Shown piece after piece: positions 8,537 to 16,678 of a DNA stretch of 64,000 nucleotides; the first letter of the stretch is position 1, and each line of letters starts with the position of its first letter. A model generated the notes under the pieces. The model had not been told where the DNA came from, did no database searches, and saw nothing but the letters and a program-made list of their open reading frames with translations. The stretch comes from Albimonas marina (GTDB taxonomy: Bacteria > Pseudomonadota > Alphaproteobacteria > Rhodobacterales > Rhodobacteraceae), in assembly GCF_029223255.1 (NCBI RefSeq), contig NZ_JARHUC010000001.1:434001-498000 (forward strand). The letters run 5' to 3'. The position numbers and the translations under genes were made by a program.

Positions 8537-10846
8537 ATGAGCGTCCAGCACGCCCTGTCCGGCCTGGCCGCGCGGGCCGAGATCCGCGTCGACCGCTGGG
8601 GCATCCCCCATATCAAGGCCGAGAGCCTGGAGGACCTGTTCTTCGCCCAGGGCGTGAACGCCGCGCGCGACCGGCTCTGGCAGATCGACCTGGGGCGCAA
8701 GCGGGGGCTGGGGCGTCTGGCCGCGAGCTTCGGGTCCGGCTACCTGGAGCAGGACAAGGCCGCGCGGGCGTTCCTCTACCGCGGCTCGATGGAGGCCGAG
8801 TGGGCCGCCTACGGCGAGGACGCGCAGGCGATCTGCACCCGCTTCGCCGAGGGGATCAACGCCTGGATCGACGCGATCGAGGCCGGCGAGGCGCCGCTGC
8901 CGCCGGAGTTCGCGCTGACCGAAACGCGGCCCGAGACATGGGCGCCCGAGGACGTGGTGCGCATCCGCACTCACGCCCTGACCCGCAACGCCCTGTCCGA
9001 GATCCTGCGCGCCCAGGTGCTGGCCAAGGCCGATCCCGCCGCCGACCTGATGCGCAAGAACCTCGAGCCGCCGGTGGACGCCGGAGAGGCCGCGGCGCCG
9101 CTGGACGAGATCCCGCTGGAGGCTCTGGACCTCTTCCGCCTCGCCACCGCGCCGGTCACCTTCCCCGAGGCACGGATGGACTGCCCGCTGGAGCAGGCGG
9201 GCCGCTGGCGCAAGGTCGACGACCTGGCGGGCGTGATCGCGGACCAGGCCTGGACCGGCTCGAACAACTGGGCGATCGCGGCGCATCGGACCGAGACGGG
9301 CCGCCCGATCATGGCCGGCGATCCGCATCGCGCCCACGGGCTGCCCTCGCTGCGCTACCTGGTGCACCTGACGGCGCCGGGGCTGGACGTGATCGGGGCG
9401 GGCGAACCCTCGATGCCGGGCATCTCGATGGGCCACAACGGGCACGGGGCCTTCACCCAGACGATCTTCGGGACCGACCAGGAGGACGTCTACGTCTACG
9501 ACCTGGACGGCGAGCGCTATCGCGGCCCCGACGGCTGGACCGGGATCGAGACGGCGGACGAGGTCTTCGAGATCCGGGGCCACGCCTCCCAGACCCATAC
9601 GCTGAGCTGGACGGTCCACGGGCCGGTGCTGCTGCGCGACGCGGCCCGCGGGCGGCTGTTCGCCCTGCGCTCGGTCTGGTTCGAGCCGGGCGCCTGCGCC
9701 TATTTCGGCGGCCTGACCACCATGCGCGCCAAAAGCCCCGAGGCCTTCCGCGAGGGGCTGAAGCGCTTCGCCACGCCCTCGCTGAACCACCTGTGGGCGG
9801 ACGTGGAGGGGAACCTCGCCTGGCAGCCCGCGGGCATGGCGCCGGTGCGGCGCAACTGGACCGGGCTGCTGCCGGCGAAGGGCGACGGGACGAACGAGTG
9901 GGACGGGTTCCACCCGCAGTCCGCTCTGCCCTTCGTGGCGAACCCGGAGAAGGGTTTCCTGCACAGCGCCAACGAGTGGAACCTGCCTGCGGACTTCGAC
10001 CAGGACGAGACCCGCATCGGCTACGAGTGGCTGGAGAAGGGCCGCGCCCTGCGCATCGACGCGGTGCTGTCGGAGGGGGAGGGGCACTCGGTCGCCTCCT
10101 CCCAGGCGCTGCAGACGGACGTGATCTCGCTGCCCGGCCTGCGCTTGGCGGCGCTGGTCGCGGGGCTGCCCGCGGACGTGCCGGGGCGGGACCTGCTGGC
10201 GGGCTGGGACGGGTCGGAGCCGGTGGACTCGGCCCCGGCCCTGCTGTGCGAATGGTGGTTCACCAAGCGCCTGAAGCCCGCGCTCTTCGCCCTGACCGCG
10301 CCCAACGTGCCGCCCGCGCTGTTCGCCCCCGGCGACGTGGAGGGGATCGTCACCCGGCTGGAGAACCCCGACGCGGGCTTCGGCCCCGACCCCGAGGCCG
10401 CCCGCGACGCGCTGCTGGCGCGCACGCTGGCCGAGGCGCATGCCGACCTGGTCGCGGCCTACGGCGCGGACGAGGACGCCTGGGCCTGGGGCGACCTGCA
10501 CCACGCGATGTTCCCCCATGCGCTGTCGCGGCTGGATCCCTTGCTCGACATCGGGCCGCTGGCCAAGCCCGGCTCGGGCACCACGGTGATGCACGCGGCC
10601 TACCGGGGGACGGATTTCCGGGTGACGAACGGCGCCTCGGTCCGCTTCGTGCTGGACGTGGGGAACTGGGACGCCTCGGTCTGCATCAACGCGCCGGGGC
10701 AGTCGGGGAACCCGGACTCGCCGCACTACCGCGACTTGTCCGAGCCGTGGTCGCGGGGCGAATACGTCCCGTTCCTCTATTCCGACGCGGCGGTGGAGGC
10801 GGCGGTGGCCACCCGCATCGTGCTGACCCCGGGGGGCGCGGCATGA
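8537..10846 (+). CDS. Penicillin acylase-family N-terminal nucleophile amidohydrolase (cytoplasmic form)
   Basis: Hydrolyses an amide bond in substrates of the penicillin G, acyl-homoserine lactone or N-acyl amino acid type. 769 residues, with the family order alpha chain, spacer, beta chain. The catalytic serine is Ser242 in TGSNNWAIAA, the residue that becomes the N-terminus of the beta chain after self-cleavage. The N-terminal motif RDRLWQIDLGRKRGLGRLA and the HNGHGAFT-type oxyanion region are present. Unlike classical penicillin acylases it starts directly with MSVQHALSGL and has no signal peptide, which fits degradation of an imported compound in the cytoplasm. It is the first gene of a five-gene operon and overlaps the next by 4 bp. 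Confidence 0.9.
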   Translation: MSVQHALSGLAARAEIRVDRWGIPHIKAESLEDLFFAQGVNAARDRLWQIDLGRKRGLGRLAASFGSGYLEQDKAARAFLYRGSMEAEWAAYGEDAQAICTRFAEGINAWIDAIEAGEAPLPPEFALTETRPETWAPEDVVRIRTHALTRNALSEILRAQVLAKADPAADLMRKNLEPPVDAGEAAAPLDEIPLEALDLFRLATAPVTFPEARMDCPLEQAGRWRKVDDLAGVIADQAWTGSNNWAIAAHRTETGRPIMAGDPHRAHGLPSLRYLVHLTAPGLDVIGAGEPSMPGISMGHNGHGAFTQTIFGTDQEDVYVYDLDGERYRGPDGWTGIETADEVFEIRGHASQTHTLSWTVHGPVLLRDAARGRLFALRSVWFEPGACAYFGGLTTMRAKSPEAFREGLKRFATPSLNHLWADVEGNLAWQPAGMAPVRRNWTGLLPAKGDGTNEWDGFHPQSALPFVANPEKGFLHSANEWNLPADFDQDETRIGYEWLEKGRALRIDAVLSEGEGHSVASSQALQTDVISLPGLRLAALVAGLPADVPGRDLLAGWDGSEPVDSAPALLCEWWFTKRLKPALFALTAPNVPPALFAPGDVEGIVTRLENPDAGFGPDPEAARDALLARTLAEAHADLVAAYGADEDAWAWGDLHHAMFPHALSRLDPLLDIGPLAKPGSGTTVMHAAYRGTDFRVTNGASVRFVLDVGNWDASVCINAPGQSGNPDSPHYRDLSEPWSRGEYVPFLYSDAAVEAAVATRIVLTPGGAA

Positions 10847-11541
10847 AGATCGCGGTCTCCGTCCCCAACGCCACCCTTCCCGACGCCGCCGTGGCGGCGC
10901 GGCGGGACTACCTCGAGTCCATCGCCCGGCCGGGGACCGAGATCCTGATGCGCCGCAACCCCGAGGGGCCGGACAGCATCGAGTCCGAGCATGAGCGGGA
11001 GTGGGCGGCCGTGAACGTCGCGCGCGCCCTGCCGGTGCTGGCCGCGCAGGGGGCGGATGCGCTGATCCCCTGGTGCGCGAACGACCCCGGCGTGACCGCC
11101 TGCCGGGAGCTGTCGCCCCTGCCCGTGGTCGGCCCGATGATGGCCGCCTGCCACATGGCCGCGATGCTGGGGAACCGCTTCTCCTGGCTGATGCCGCTGG
11201 GCAACCCGGGCGCGGTGCGCGCGCAGATCGAGGGGCTGGGGCTGGGTTCGCGGCTCGCCTCGATCCGCTCCATCGGCGTGCCGGTGCTGGAGTTGCGCGA
11301 CGACCTCGACCGCTCCCGCGCGCTGCTGGAGGAGGCGGCGGCGGCCGCGGCCGAGGAGGACGGGGCCGACGCCTGCGTGCTGGGCTGCATGGCGCTGTTC
11401 GGGGTGGCGCCGACGCTGAGCGCGCCGATCCCGATGCTGGACCCGGCCGCCTGCGCCCTGTCGCTGGCGCAGGACCTGGTGGAGATGCGGCTGTCGCACG
11501 CGCCCCGGGCCTATGCGCCGCGCAAGGGCGTGCTGCGATGA
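10843..11541 (+). CDS. Asp/Glu/hydantoin racemase-family protein
   Basis: 232 residues of the cofactor-independent racemase superfamily (aspartate, glutamate and hydantoin racemases, maleate isomerase, arylmalonate decarboxylase), which uses two cysteines. Both are visible: Cys78 in WCANDPG and Cys182 in LGCMALFG. The position next to hyuA and hyuB favours a hydantoin-racemase-like role, supplying the enantiomer the hydantoinase can use, but the exact substrate is unproven. The ATG lies inside the stop of the penicillin acylase gene and the stop overlaps the ATG of hyuA, so it is translationally coupled on both sides. Confidence 0.82.
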   Translation: MKIAVSVPNATLPDAAVAARRDYLESIARPGTEILMRRNPEGPDSIESEHEREWAAVNVARALPVLAAQGADALIPWCANDPGVTACRELSPLPVVGPMMAACHMAAMLGNRFSWLMPLGNPGAVRAQIEGLGLGSRLASIRSIGVPVLELRDDLDRSRALLEEAAAAAAEEDGADACVLGCMALFGVAPTLSAPIPMLDPAACALSLAQDLVEMRLSHAPRAYAPRKGVLR

Positions 11542-13544
11542 CCTCTCCCGACCGGATCGGCGTCGAGATCGGCGGCACCTTCACCGACCTGGTGATGGCC
11601 GCCCCCGACGGGACGCTGACCACGGGCAAGACCCCCTCGACCCCGCCGGCCCCGCAGGAGGCGGTGCTGCGGGTGCTGGACGAGGCGGGGGCGGACCTGG
11701 CGGCGGCGGCGCGGCTGACCCATGGCTCCACCGTCGCCACCAACGCCCTGCTGACCCGGCGGGGGGCGAAGGCGGGGCTGCTGACCACGGCGGGGTTCCG
11801 GGACGTCGCCATCATGGGCCGGGCGGACCGGGACCACGACATCTTCGACATGCGCTTCCGCCACCCCGCGCCGCCGATCCGCCGCGCAATGATCGCCGAG
11901 GTGCCCGAGCGCATCTCCGCCGACGGCGAGATCCTCGTCCCGCTGGACCTCGAGGCCGGCTGGGAGGCGGCGCGCCGCCTGATCGAGGCGGGGGCCGAGG
12001 GGCTGGCGATCTGCTTCCTGCACGCCTGGCGCAACCCGGCGCACGAGCAGGCGCTGGCCGCCCTGATCCGGGAGCGGGCGCCGGCGATCGCGCTGTCGGT
12101 CTCCCACGAGGTCAGCCCGGAGTTCCGGGAGTACGAGCGCACCCTGACCACCACCGTGAACGCCTTCGTGGGCCCGGTGGTGGAGGGCTACGTGCGCCGC
12201 CTGGACGAGGGGCTGAAGGCCCGCGGCCGCAAGGGCGTTCTGCAGATCATGCAGTCGAACGGGGGCGCGATGCCCGCGGCGATGGCCGGCGCCAACGCGG
12301 TGCGGATGCTGCTGTCGGGCCCTGCCGCGGGGATGCGCGCCGCGATGTGGTTCGCCGAACGCAACGGGTTGCGCGACGTGATCACGCTGGACATGGGCGG
12401 CACATCGACCGACGTGGCGCTGGCCCCGGACCTGACGCCGGCGGTGACGCCGGAGATGAAGATCGACGGGCTGCCGGTGCGGGTCGCGGCGCTGGACATG
12501 GCGACCATCGGGGCGGGGGGCGGCTCGATCGTCTCGGTCGATCCGGGGGGCTTCCTCGCCGTCGGCCCGGACAGCGCGGGGGCCGATCCGGGACCCGCCT
12601 GCTACGGCCGCGGCGGGACGCGGCCCACGGTGACCGACGCGCAGGTGATCGCGGGCGTGCTGCGGCCGGCGCGGTTCTTCGGGGGCAGGATGGCGCTGCG
12701 CGACGACCTCGCGCGGCAGGCGCTGGCGGAGCTGGAGATGGGGCCGGCGGACGCCGCCGCCGACATGGCGCTGGGCATCGTGAACGGCGCGATGGCCGGC
12801 GCGGTGCGGCTGGTCTCGACCGCGCGGGGGATCGACCCGCAGGGCTTCGCGCTGGTGGCCTACGGCGGCGGCGGGCCGCTGCATGCGGCCTCGGTCGCGG
12901 AAGAGCTGGGGATGACGCGGGTGCTGGTGCCCTGGTCGCCCGGCCTCGCCTCGGCCTTCGGGCTGCTGATCGCGGACATCACGCTCGACGCGGCGCAGAG
13001 CGAGCTGGGGCCGCTGGGCGAGACGACGCTCGACGCCGACCGGGTGGCTGCGCTGGTCGCGCGGGCGCGGCGGATGGCGGAGGAGGGCGGGCTCGACCCC
13101 GACGCCTGCGAGGTCGAGCTGGGGGTGGACCTGCGCTATGCCGGGCAGGCCTTCGAGCTGACGGTGCGCACGCCGCCCGCCCCGATGGGCGCCGCCGCCC
13201 TGCGCGAGGCGTTCGAGGGCCTGCACCGTCGGCGCTACGGCTATGCGCGCGCGGACCTCTCGGTCGAGAGCACGGGCTGGCGCATCACCGTGCGCCGACC
13301 CTCCACCGGCGAGGTCCGCCCGCCGCTCCCCTCGGGCGAGGGGCCGGCGGCCGAGACGCGCACCGCGACCATCGCGGGCCGGCGGCTGGACACGACCTTC
13401 CTCGCGCGCGAGGCGCTGGCGCCGGGCGCGGAGATCGAGGGGCCGGCGGTGCTGGAGGAGCCTTCCTCCACCACCCTCGTCCCTCCCGGCTGGCGGGCGC
13501 GCTGCCTGCCGACCGGCGACCTGCTGCTGGAGCGGACGGCATGA
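11538..13544 (+). CDS. Hydantoinase/oxoprolinase family protein, subunit A (HyuA-like)
   Basis: 668 residues, the ATP-binding subunit of the N-methylhydantoinase, 5-oxoprolinase and acetone carboxylase family. Members cleave cyclic amide or imide rings with ATP hydrolysis, or carboxylate ketones. The start has the actin-like ATPase phosphate-1 motif IGVEIGGTFTDLV, then HGSTVATNALLTRRGAK, and a second nucleotide motif DMGGTSTDVAL, then GAGGGSIVSVD. Such proteins act as a complex with a HyuB subunit, encoded directly downstream with an ATGA overlap. Context points to a lactam, imide or hydantoin substrate. Acetone carboxylase is unlikely because no gamma subunit follows. Confidence 0.92.
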   Translation: MTSPDRIGVEIGGTFTDLVMAAPDGTLTTGKTPSTPPAPQEAVLRVLDEAGADLAAAARLTHGSTVATNALLTRRGAKAGLLTTAGFRDVAIMGRADRDHDIFDMRFRHPAPPIRRAMIAEVPERISADGEILVPLDLEAGWEAARRLIEAGAEGLAICFLHAWRNPAHEQALAALIRERAPAIALSVSHEVSPEFREYERTLTTTVNAFVGPVVEGYVRRLDEGLKARGRKGVLQIMQSNGGAMPAAMAGANAVRMLLSGPAAGMRAAMWFAERNGLRDVITLDMGGTSTDVALAPDLTPAVTPEMKIDGLPVRVAALDMATIGAGGGSIVSVDPGGFLAVGPDSAGADPGPACYGRGGTRPTVTDAQVIAGVLRPARFFGGRMALRDDLARQALAELEMGPADAAADMALGIVNGAMAGAVRLVSTARGIDPQGFALVAYGGGGPLHAASVAEELGMTRVLVPWSPGLASAFGLLIADITLDAAQSELGPLGETTLDADRVAALVARARRMAEEGGLDPDACEVELGVDLRYAGQAFELTVRTPPAPMGAAALREAFEGLHRRRYGYARADLSVESTGWRITVRRPSTGEVRPPLPSGEGPAAETRTATIAGRRLDTTFLAREALAPGAEIEGPAVLEEPSSTTLVPPGWRARCLPTGDLLLERTA

Positions 13545-15211
13545 CCGAGACGCTTTCCCCCGCCCGCCTGATGATCCTCGCCCGCGGGCTGCAGGCCGCG
13601 GCCGACGAGATGGGGGCGAACCTCGTGCGCTCCGCCTTCTCGGCGGTGGTGCGGGAGGCGCGGGATTGCTCCTGCGCCCTGCTGGACGCGCAGGGGCAGG
13701 TGGTGGCGCAGGCGGAGATGATCCCGCTGCAGACCGCCGCCCTCAACCACTCCTTCGCCGCGGCGGCGGAGCAGCTGGACCTGTCGGACCCGCAGGAGGG
13801 GCAGGCGGTCATCCTCAACGACCCCTACTCCGGCGGCCAGCACCTGAACGACGTGATCGTCTTCACCCCGATCCTGCATCGGGGGGAGCTGCTGGGCTGG
13901 GCGGGCTCGACCGCCCATCACCTCGATATCGGCGGCGGCGCGCCGGGGGTGAACTCGGGCGCGCGCGACCTGATCGGCGAGGGGCTGGTGATCCCGCCCT
14001 TGCTGATCGACGTCGCCCGCGACTGGCACGGCGGCATGGTCGAGCGGCTGATCTTCGCCAACATCCGCACGCCCACCATCGGGCGCGGCGACATGGACGC
14101 CCAGTTCGCCGCCAACCACGTCGGCGCCCGCCGGGTGCGCGAAATGGCGGAGCGGTTCGGACCCGAGGCCGTGCGCGCCGCGATGCGCGAAACCCTCGAC
14201 TATTCCGAGCGGCGGATGCGCGCCGGCATCGCGGCGCTGCCGGACGGGGAGTGGACGGGGCAGGCGTGGCTCGATTCCGACGGCTCCGCCCCCGGCTCCC
14301 CGCCCGTCTGCATCAGGGCGCGCGTGCGGATCGCGGGCGACGAGGCGGAGATCGACTTCGCCGGCTCGGCGCCCGAGGCGCGCTCGATGTTCAACTCGAC
14401 CTTCGCCTCCTCGATGGCCGCGGCGGTGACCGCCCTGCGCTCGGCGCTGGGCGACCTCGAGATGCCGGCGAACGACGGCTGCAACCGCCCCGTCACGGTG
14501 CACCTGCCGGAGGGCTCGCTGCTGCATCCCAACCCCGGCCTTCCGGTACGCGCGCGGGCGACCGCCGCCTGCCGGGCGCTGGACGCGGTGCACGACGCGC
14601 TGGGCAAGGCCGTGCCCGAGCGGATCCCGGCGCAGGGGATGAACGCCACGACCGGCTTCTTCCTGGCGCGGCGGCGGCCGGGCGGGTTCGACCTGCATCT
14701 CGACATCGTGGGCGGCGGCTGGGGGGCGGCGAAGGGCTACGACGCGATCCACGCCACCGACCATGTCCTCTCGACCTGCCGCCTGACCCCGGTGGAGGCG
14801 ATCGAGCAGGTCGCGCCCCACCTGCGTATGGAGGCGACCGGCCTGATCCCCGAGAGCTTCGGCGCCGGCCGCTTCATCGGCGGCATGGGCATCTATCGCC
14901 GCTACCGGATCCTGGCCGAGGACGTCTCGCTCTCGATCTACTCCGACCGCTTCGTGCTGCCGCCGCGGGGGCGGGAGGGGGGGCTCGACGGCAAGCTGGC
15001 CTCGCTGACCGTGACGCGGGACGGCGAGGCGCTGGCGCTGCCGGGCTATGGAACCTTCGAGCTCAGGCCCGGCGACCTGGTGGAGCTGCGGCTGCCGGGC
15101 GGCGGCGGCTGGGGGGACCCGAAGACCCGCGACCCCGCGGCGCTGGCCCGCGACCTGGAGGACGGGCTCGTCCTCGATCCCACGCCTTACCGACAGGACA
15201 TCGCCTCATGA
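13541..15211 (+). CDS. Hydantoinase B/oxoprolinase family protein (HyuB-like)
   Basis: 556 residues, partner of the preceding HyuA. Family landmarks include the N-terminal MGANLVRSAFSAVVREARDC, the segment VVAQAEMIPLQT, the loop LNDPYSGGQHLNDVI, and histidines in AHHLDIGG that are metal-linked in the family. The C-terminus shows the usual glycine-rich RLPGGGGWGDP. It is expected to form the hydrolytic half of an ATP-dependent ring-opening complex in the cytoplasm. It overlaps hyuA upstream and the M20 peptidase gene downstream by 4 bp each, so the three products are probably made in fixed ratio. Confidence 0.92.
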   Translation: MTETLSPARLMILARGLQAAADEMGANLVRSAFSAVVREARDCSCALLDAQGQVVAQAEMIPLQTAALNHSFAAAAEQLDLSDPQEGQAVILNDPYSGGQHLNDVIVFTPILHRGELLGWAGSTAHHLDIGGGAPGVNSGARDLIGEGLVIPPLLIDVARDWHGGMVERLIFANIRTPTIGRGDMDAQFAANHVGARRVREMAERFGPEAVRAAMRETLDYSERRMRAGIAALPDGEWTGQAWLDSDGSAPGSPPVCIRARVRIAGDEAEIDFAGSAPEARSMFNSTFASSMAAAVTALRSALGDLEMPANDGCNRPVTVHLPEGSLLHPNPGLPVRARATAACRALDAVHDALGKAVPERIPAQGMNATTGFFLARRRPGGFDLHLDIVGGGWGAAKGYDAIHATDHVLSTCRLTPVEAIEQVAPHLRMEATGLIPESFGAGRFIGGMGIYRRYRILAEDVSLSIYSDRFVLPPRGREGGLDGKLASLTVTRDGEALALPGYGTFELRPGDLVELRLPGGGGWGDPKTRDPAALARDLEDGLVLDPTPYRQDIAS

Positions 15212-16368
15212 CCCTGCTGCGACCCGAGCAGATCGACGCCGCCCCCCTCGTCGCCCTGATCCGGGAGTGGGTGGAGATCGAGACCCCGTCCGAGCGCCCG
15301 GACCTGATCGACGCGCTGCTGGACAAGGTGGAGGCCGCCTTCGAGGGCCTGCCGGTGGAGCGCACGCGCTTTCCCGCGACCGAGCGGGGCGGCCAGCTGC
15401 TGCTGCGCTACGCGCCCGAGGGCTGCGAGGGGCCGGCGATCACCACGATGGGCCACGTGGACACGGTCTGGGCGGTGGGCACGCTGGCCCGCCGGCCGAT
15501 CGTGCAGGAGGGGGAGCGGCTGTTCGGGCCGGGGATCTTCGACATGAAGGCGGGCTCCTGCCTCGCGGCCGAGACGCTGCGCCGGATCGCGGCCGAGGGG
15601 ATCGTGCCGCCCCGCCCGCTGCAGGTGCTGCTGACGGGGGACGAGGAGATCGGCTCCGACGCCTCGCGCGCATTGATCGAGCGGCTGGCGGCGGAGTCCG
15701 CGATGGTGCTGATCCCCGAGCCCTCCTTCGGGCCGGACATCGCGGTGGTGACCGCGCGCAAGGGCTGGGGGCGGTTCGTGCTGCGCGCCCACGGCCGCGC
15801 GGCGCACGCGGGGGGGAACCTGTTCGACGGCCGCTCGGCGATCCACGAGATCGCGCGGCAGATCATCGACATCGAGGGGCGGACGGACCGCGAGCGGGGG
15901 CTGACCTTCAACGTGGGCGTCGTCGCGGGCGGCACCCGGCCCAACGTGGTGCCGGCGGAGGCGGAGGCGCTGGTCGACATGCGCGCCGTGACCACGGCCG
16001 AGGCGGAGGCCGAGGCGGCGGGGATGCTGGCGCGCACGGCCTTCGGTCCGGACGTGCGGCTGGAGGTCTCGGGCGGCGTGAACCGCCCGCCCTACGAGCG
16101 CACGGCGGCGGTGGCGCGCCTGTTCGAGGCGACGCGGCGGCTGTCGGAATCTCTGGGAATGCCGCTGGCCGAGATCTCCCGCGGCGGGGTTTCGGACGGG
16201 AACCTCGCGGCGGCGATGGGGACGCCGGTGCTCGACGGGCTGGGCTGCGGCGGGGGCGGGGCCCATGCCGAGGACGAGCACATCGACCTGTCGACCGTCG
16301 CCCCGCGCGCGGCGCTGATGCGCGGCATGATGCTGTCGGAGGACTTCCTGGCCGAGGCGCTGGGCTGA
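15208..16368 (+). CDS. M20-family metallopeptidase, glutamate carboxypeptidase (CPG2)-like
   Basis: Zinc-dependent exopeptidase or N-acyl/carbamoyl amino acid hydrolase, 386 residues. Metal and catalytic residues are in place: His83 and Asp85 in MGHVDTVW, Asp112 in FDMKAG, the catalytic Glu pair in TGDEEIGS (146-147), Glu171 in IPEPS, and a late histidine in GAHAEDEHIDL. The dimerisation domain begins around residue 195 with AHGRAAHAGG. No signal peptide is present, so it acts in the cytoplasm, unlike Pseudomonas carboxypeptidase G2. As last gene of the operon it could release an amino acid from the ring-opened or deacylated intermediate (inference). Confidence 0.9.
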   Translation: MTLLRPEQIDAAPLVALIREWVEIETPSERPDLIDALLDKVEAAFEGLPVERTRFPATERGGQLLLRYAPEGCEGPAITTMGHVDTVWAVGTLARRPIVQEGERLFGPGIFDMKAGSCLAAETLRRIAAEGIVPPRPLQVLLTGDEEIGSDASRALIERLAAESAMVLIPEPSFGPDIAVVTARKGWGRFVLRAHGRAAHAGGNLFDGRSAIHEIARQIIDIEGRTDRERGLTFNVGVVAGGTRPNVVPAEAEALVDMRAVTTAEAEAEAAGMLARTAFGPDVRLEVSGGVNRPPYERTAAVARLFEATRRLSESLGMPLAEISRGGVSDGNLAAAMGTPVLDGLGCGGGGAHAEDEHIDLSTVAPRAALMRGMMLSEDFLAEALG

Positions 16369-16425
16369 GCGGCCGGCAGGCCGGCGCGACGCGCGAACGG
16401 GATCGCGGTCTCATCAGGTGAAAAG

Positions 16426-16453
16426 GGCGCCGCCACGTCGGGTCGGCGGCGCC
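16426..16453 (+). terminator. Hairpin after the hydantoinase operon
   Basis: GGCGCCGCC (16426-16434) pairs with GGCGGCGCC (16445-16453) about 60 bp after the M20 gene. No T-run follows, so intrinsic termination is uncertain. The 310-bp gap from 16369 also holds an AT-rich patch (16577-16612) that may be the promoter of the autotransporter gene. Confidence 0.35.
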
Positions 16454-16678
16454 GCGCCCCGTCGCGCGCGCCGATCGCGCGCGACGGGGAATCGCCTTTC
16501 AGGCAAGCGGAAAACCGGGGTCCGCCTGGGCGGAGGGAGGCGCGCGCCGGCGCAGCGGGGGTCGGCGAACCTGAACGGTTATTTATTGAGACGATTCTGG
16601 GTTCACGCTAGCGTCGGGGAACGATCGGCGCCGGTGGGGGGGTCGACGCGTTGATTGTGCTCAGGGACCGGTTTCGAA

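Noticed and set aside
16426-16453. Strong intrinsic terminator after the M20 gene
   Set aside because: The stem is only 9 bp and no T-run follows on the plus strand, so it is listed only as a weak candidate.
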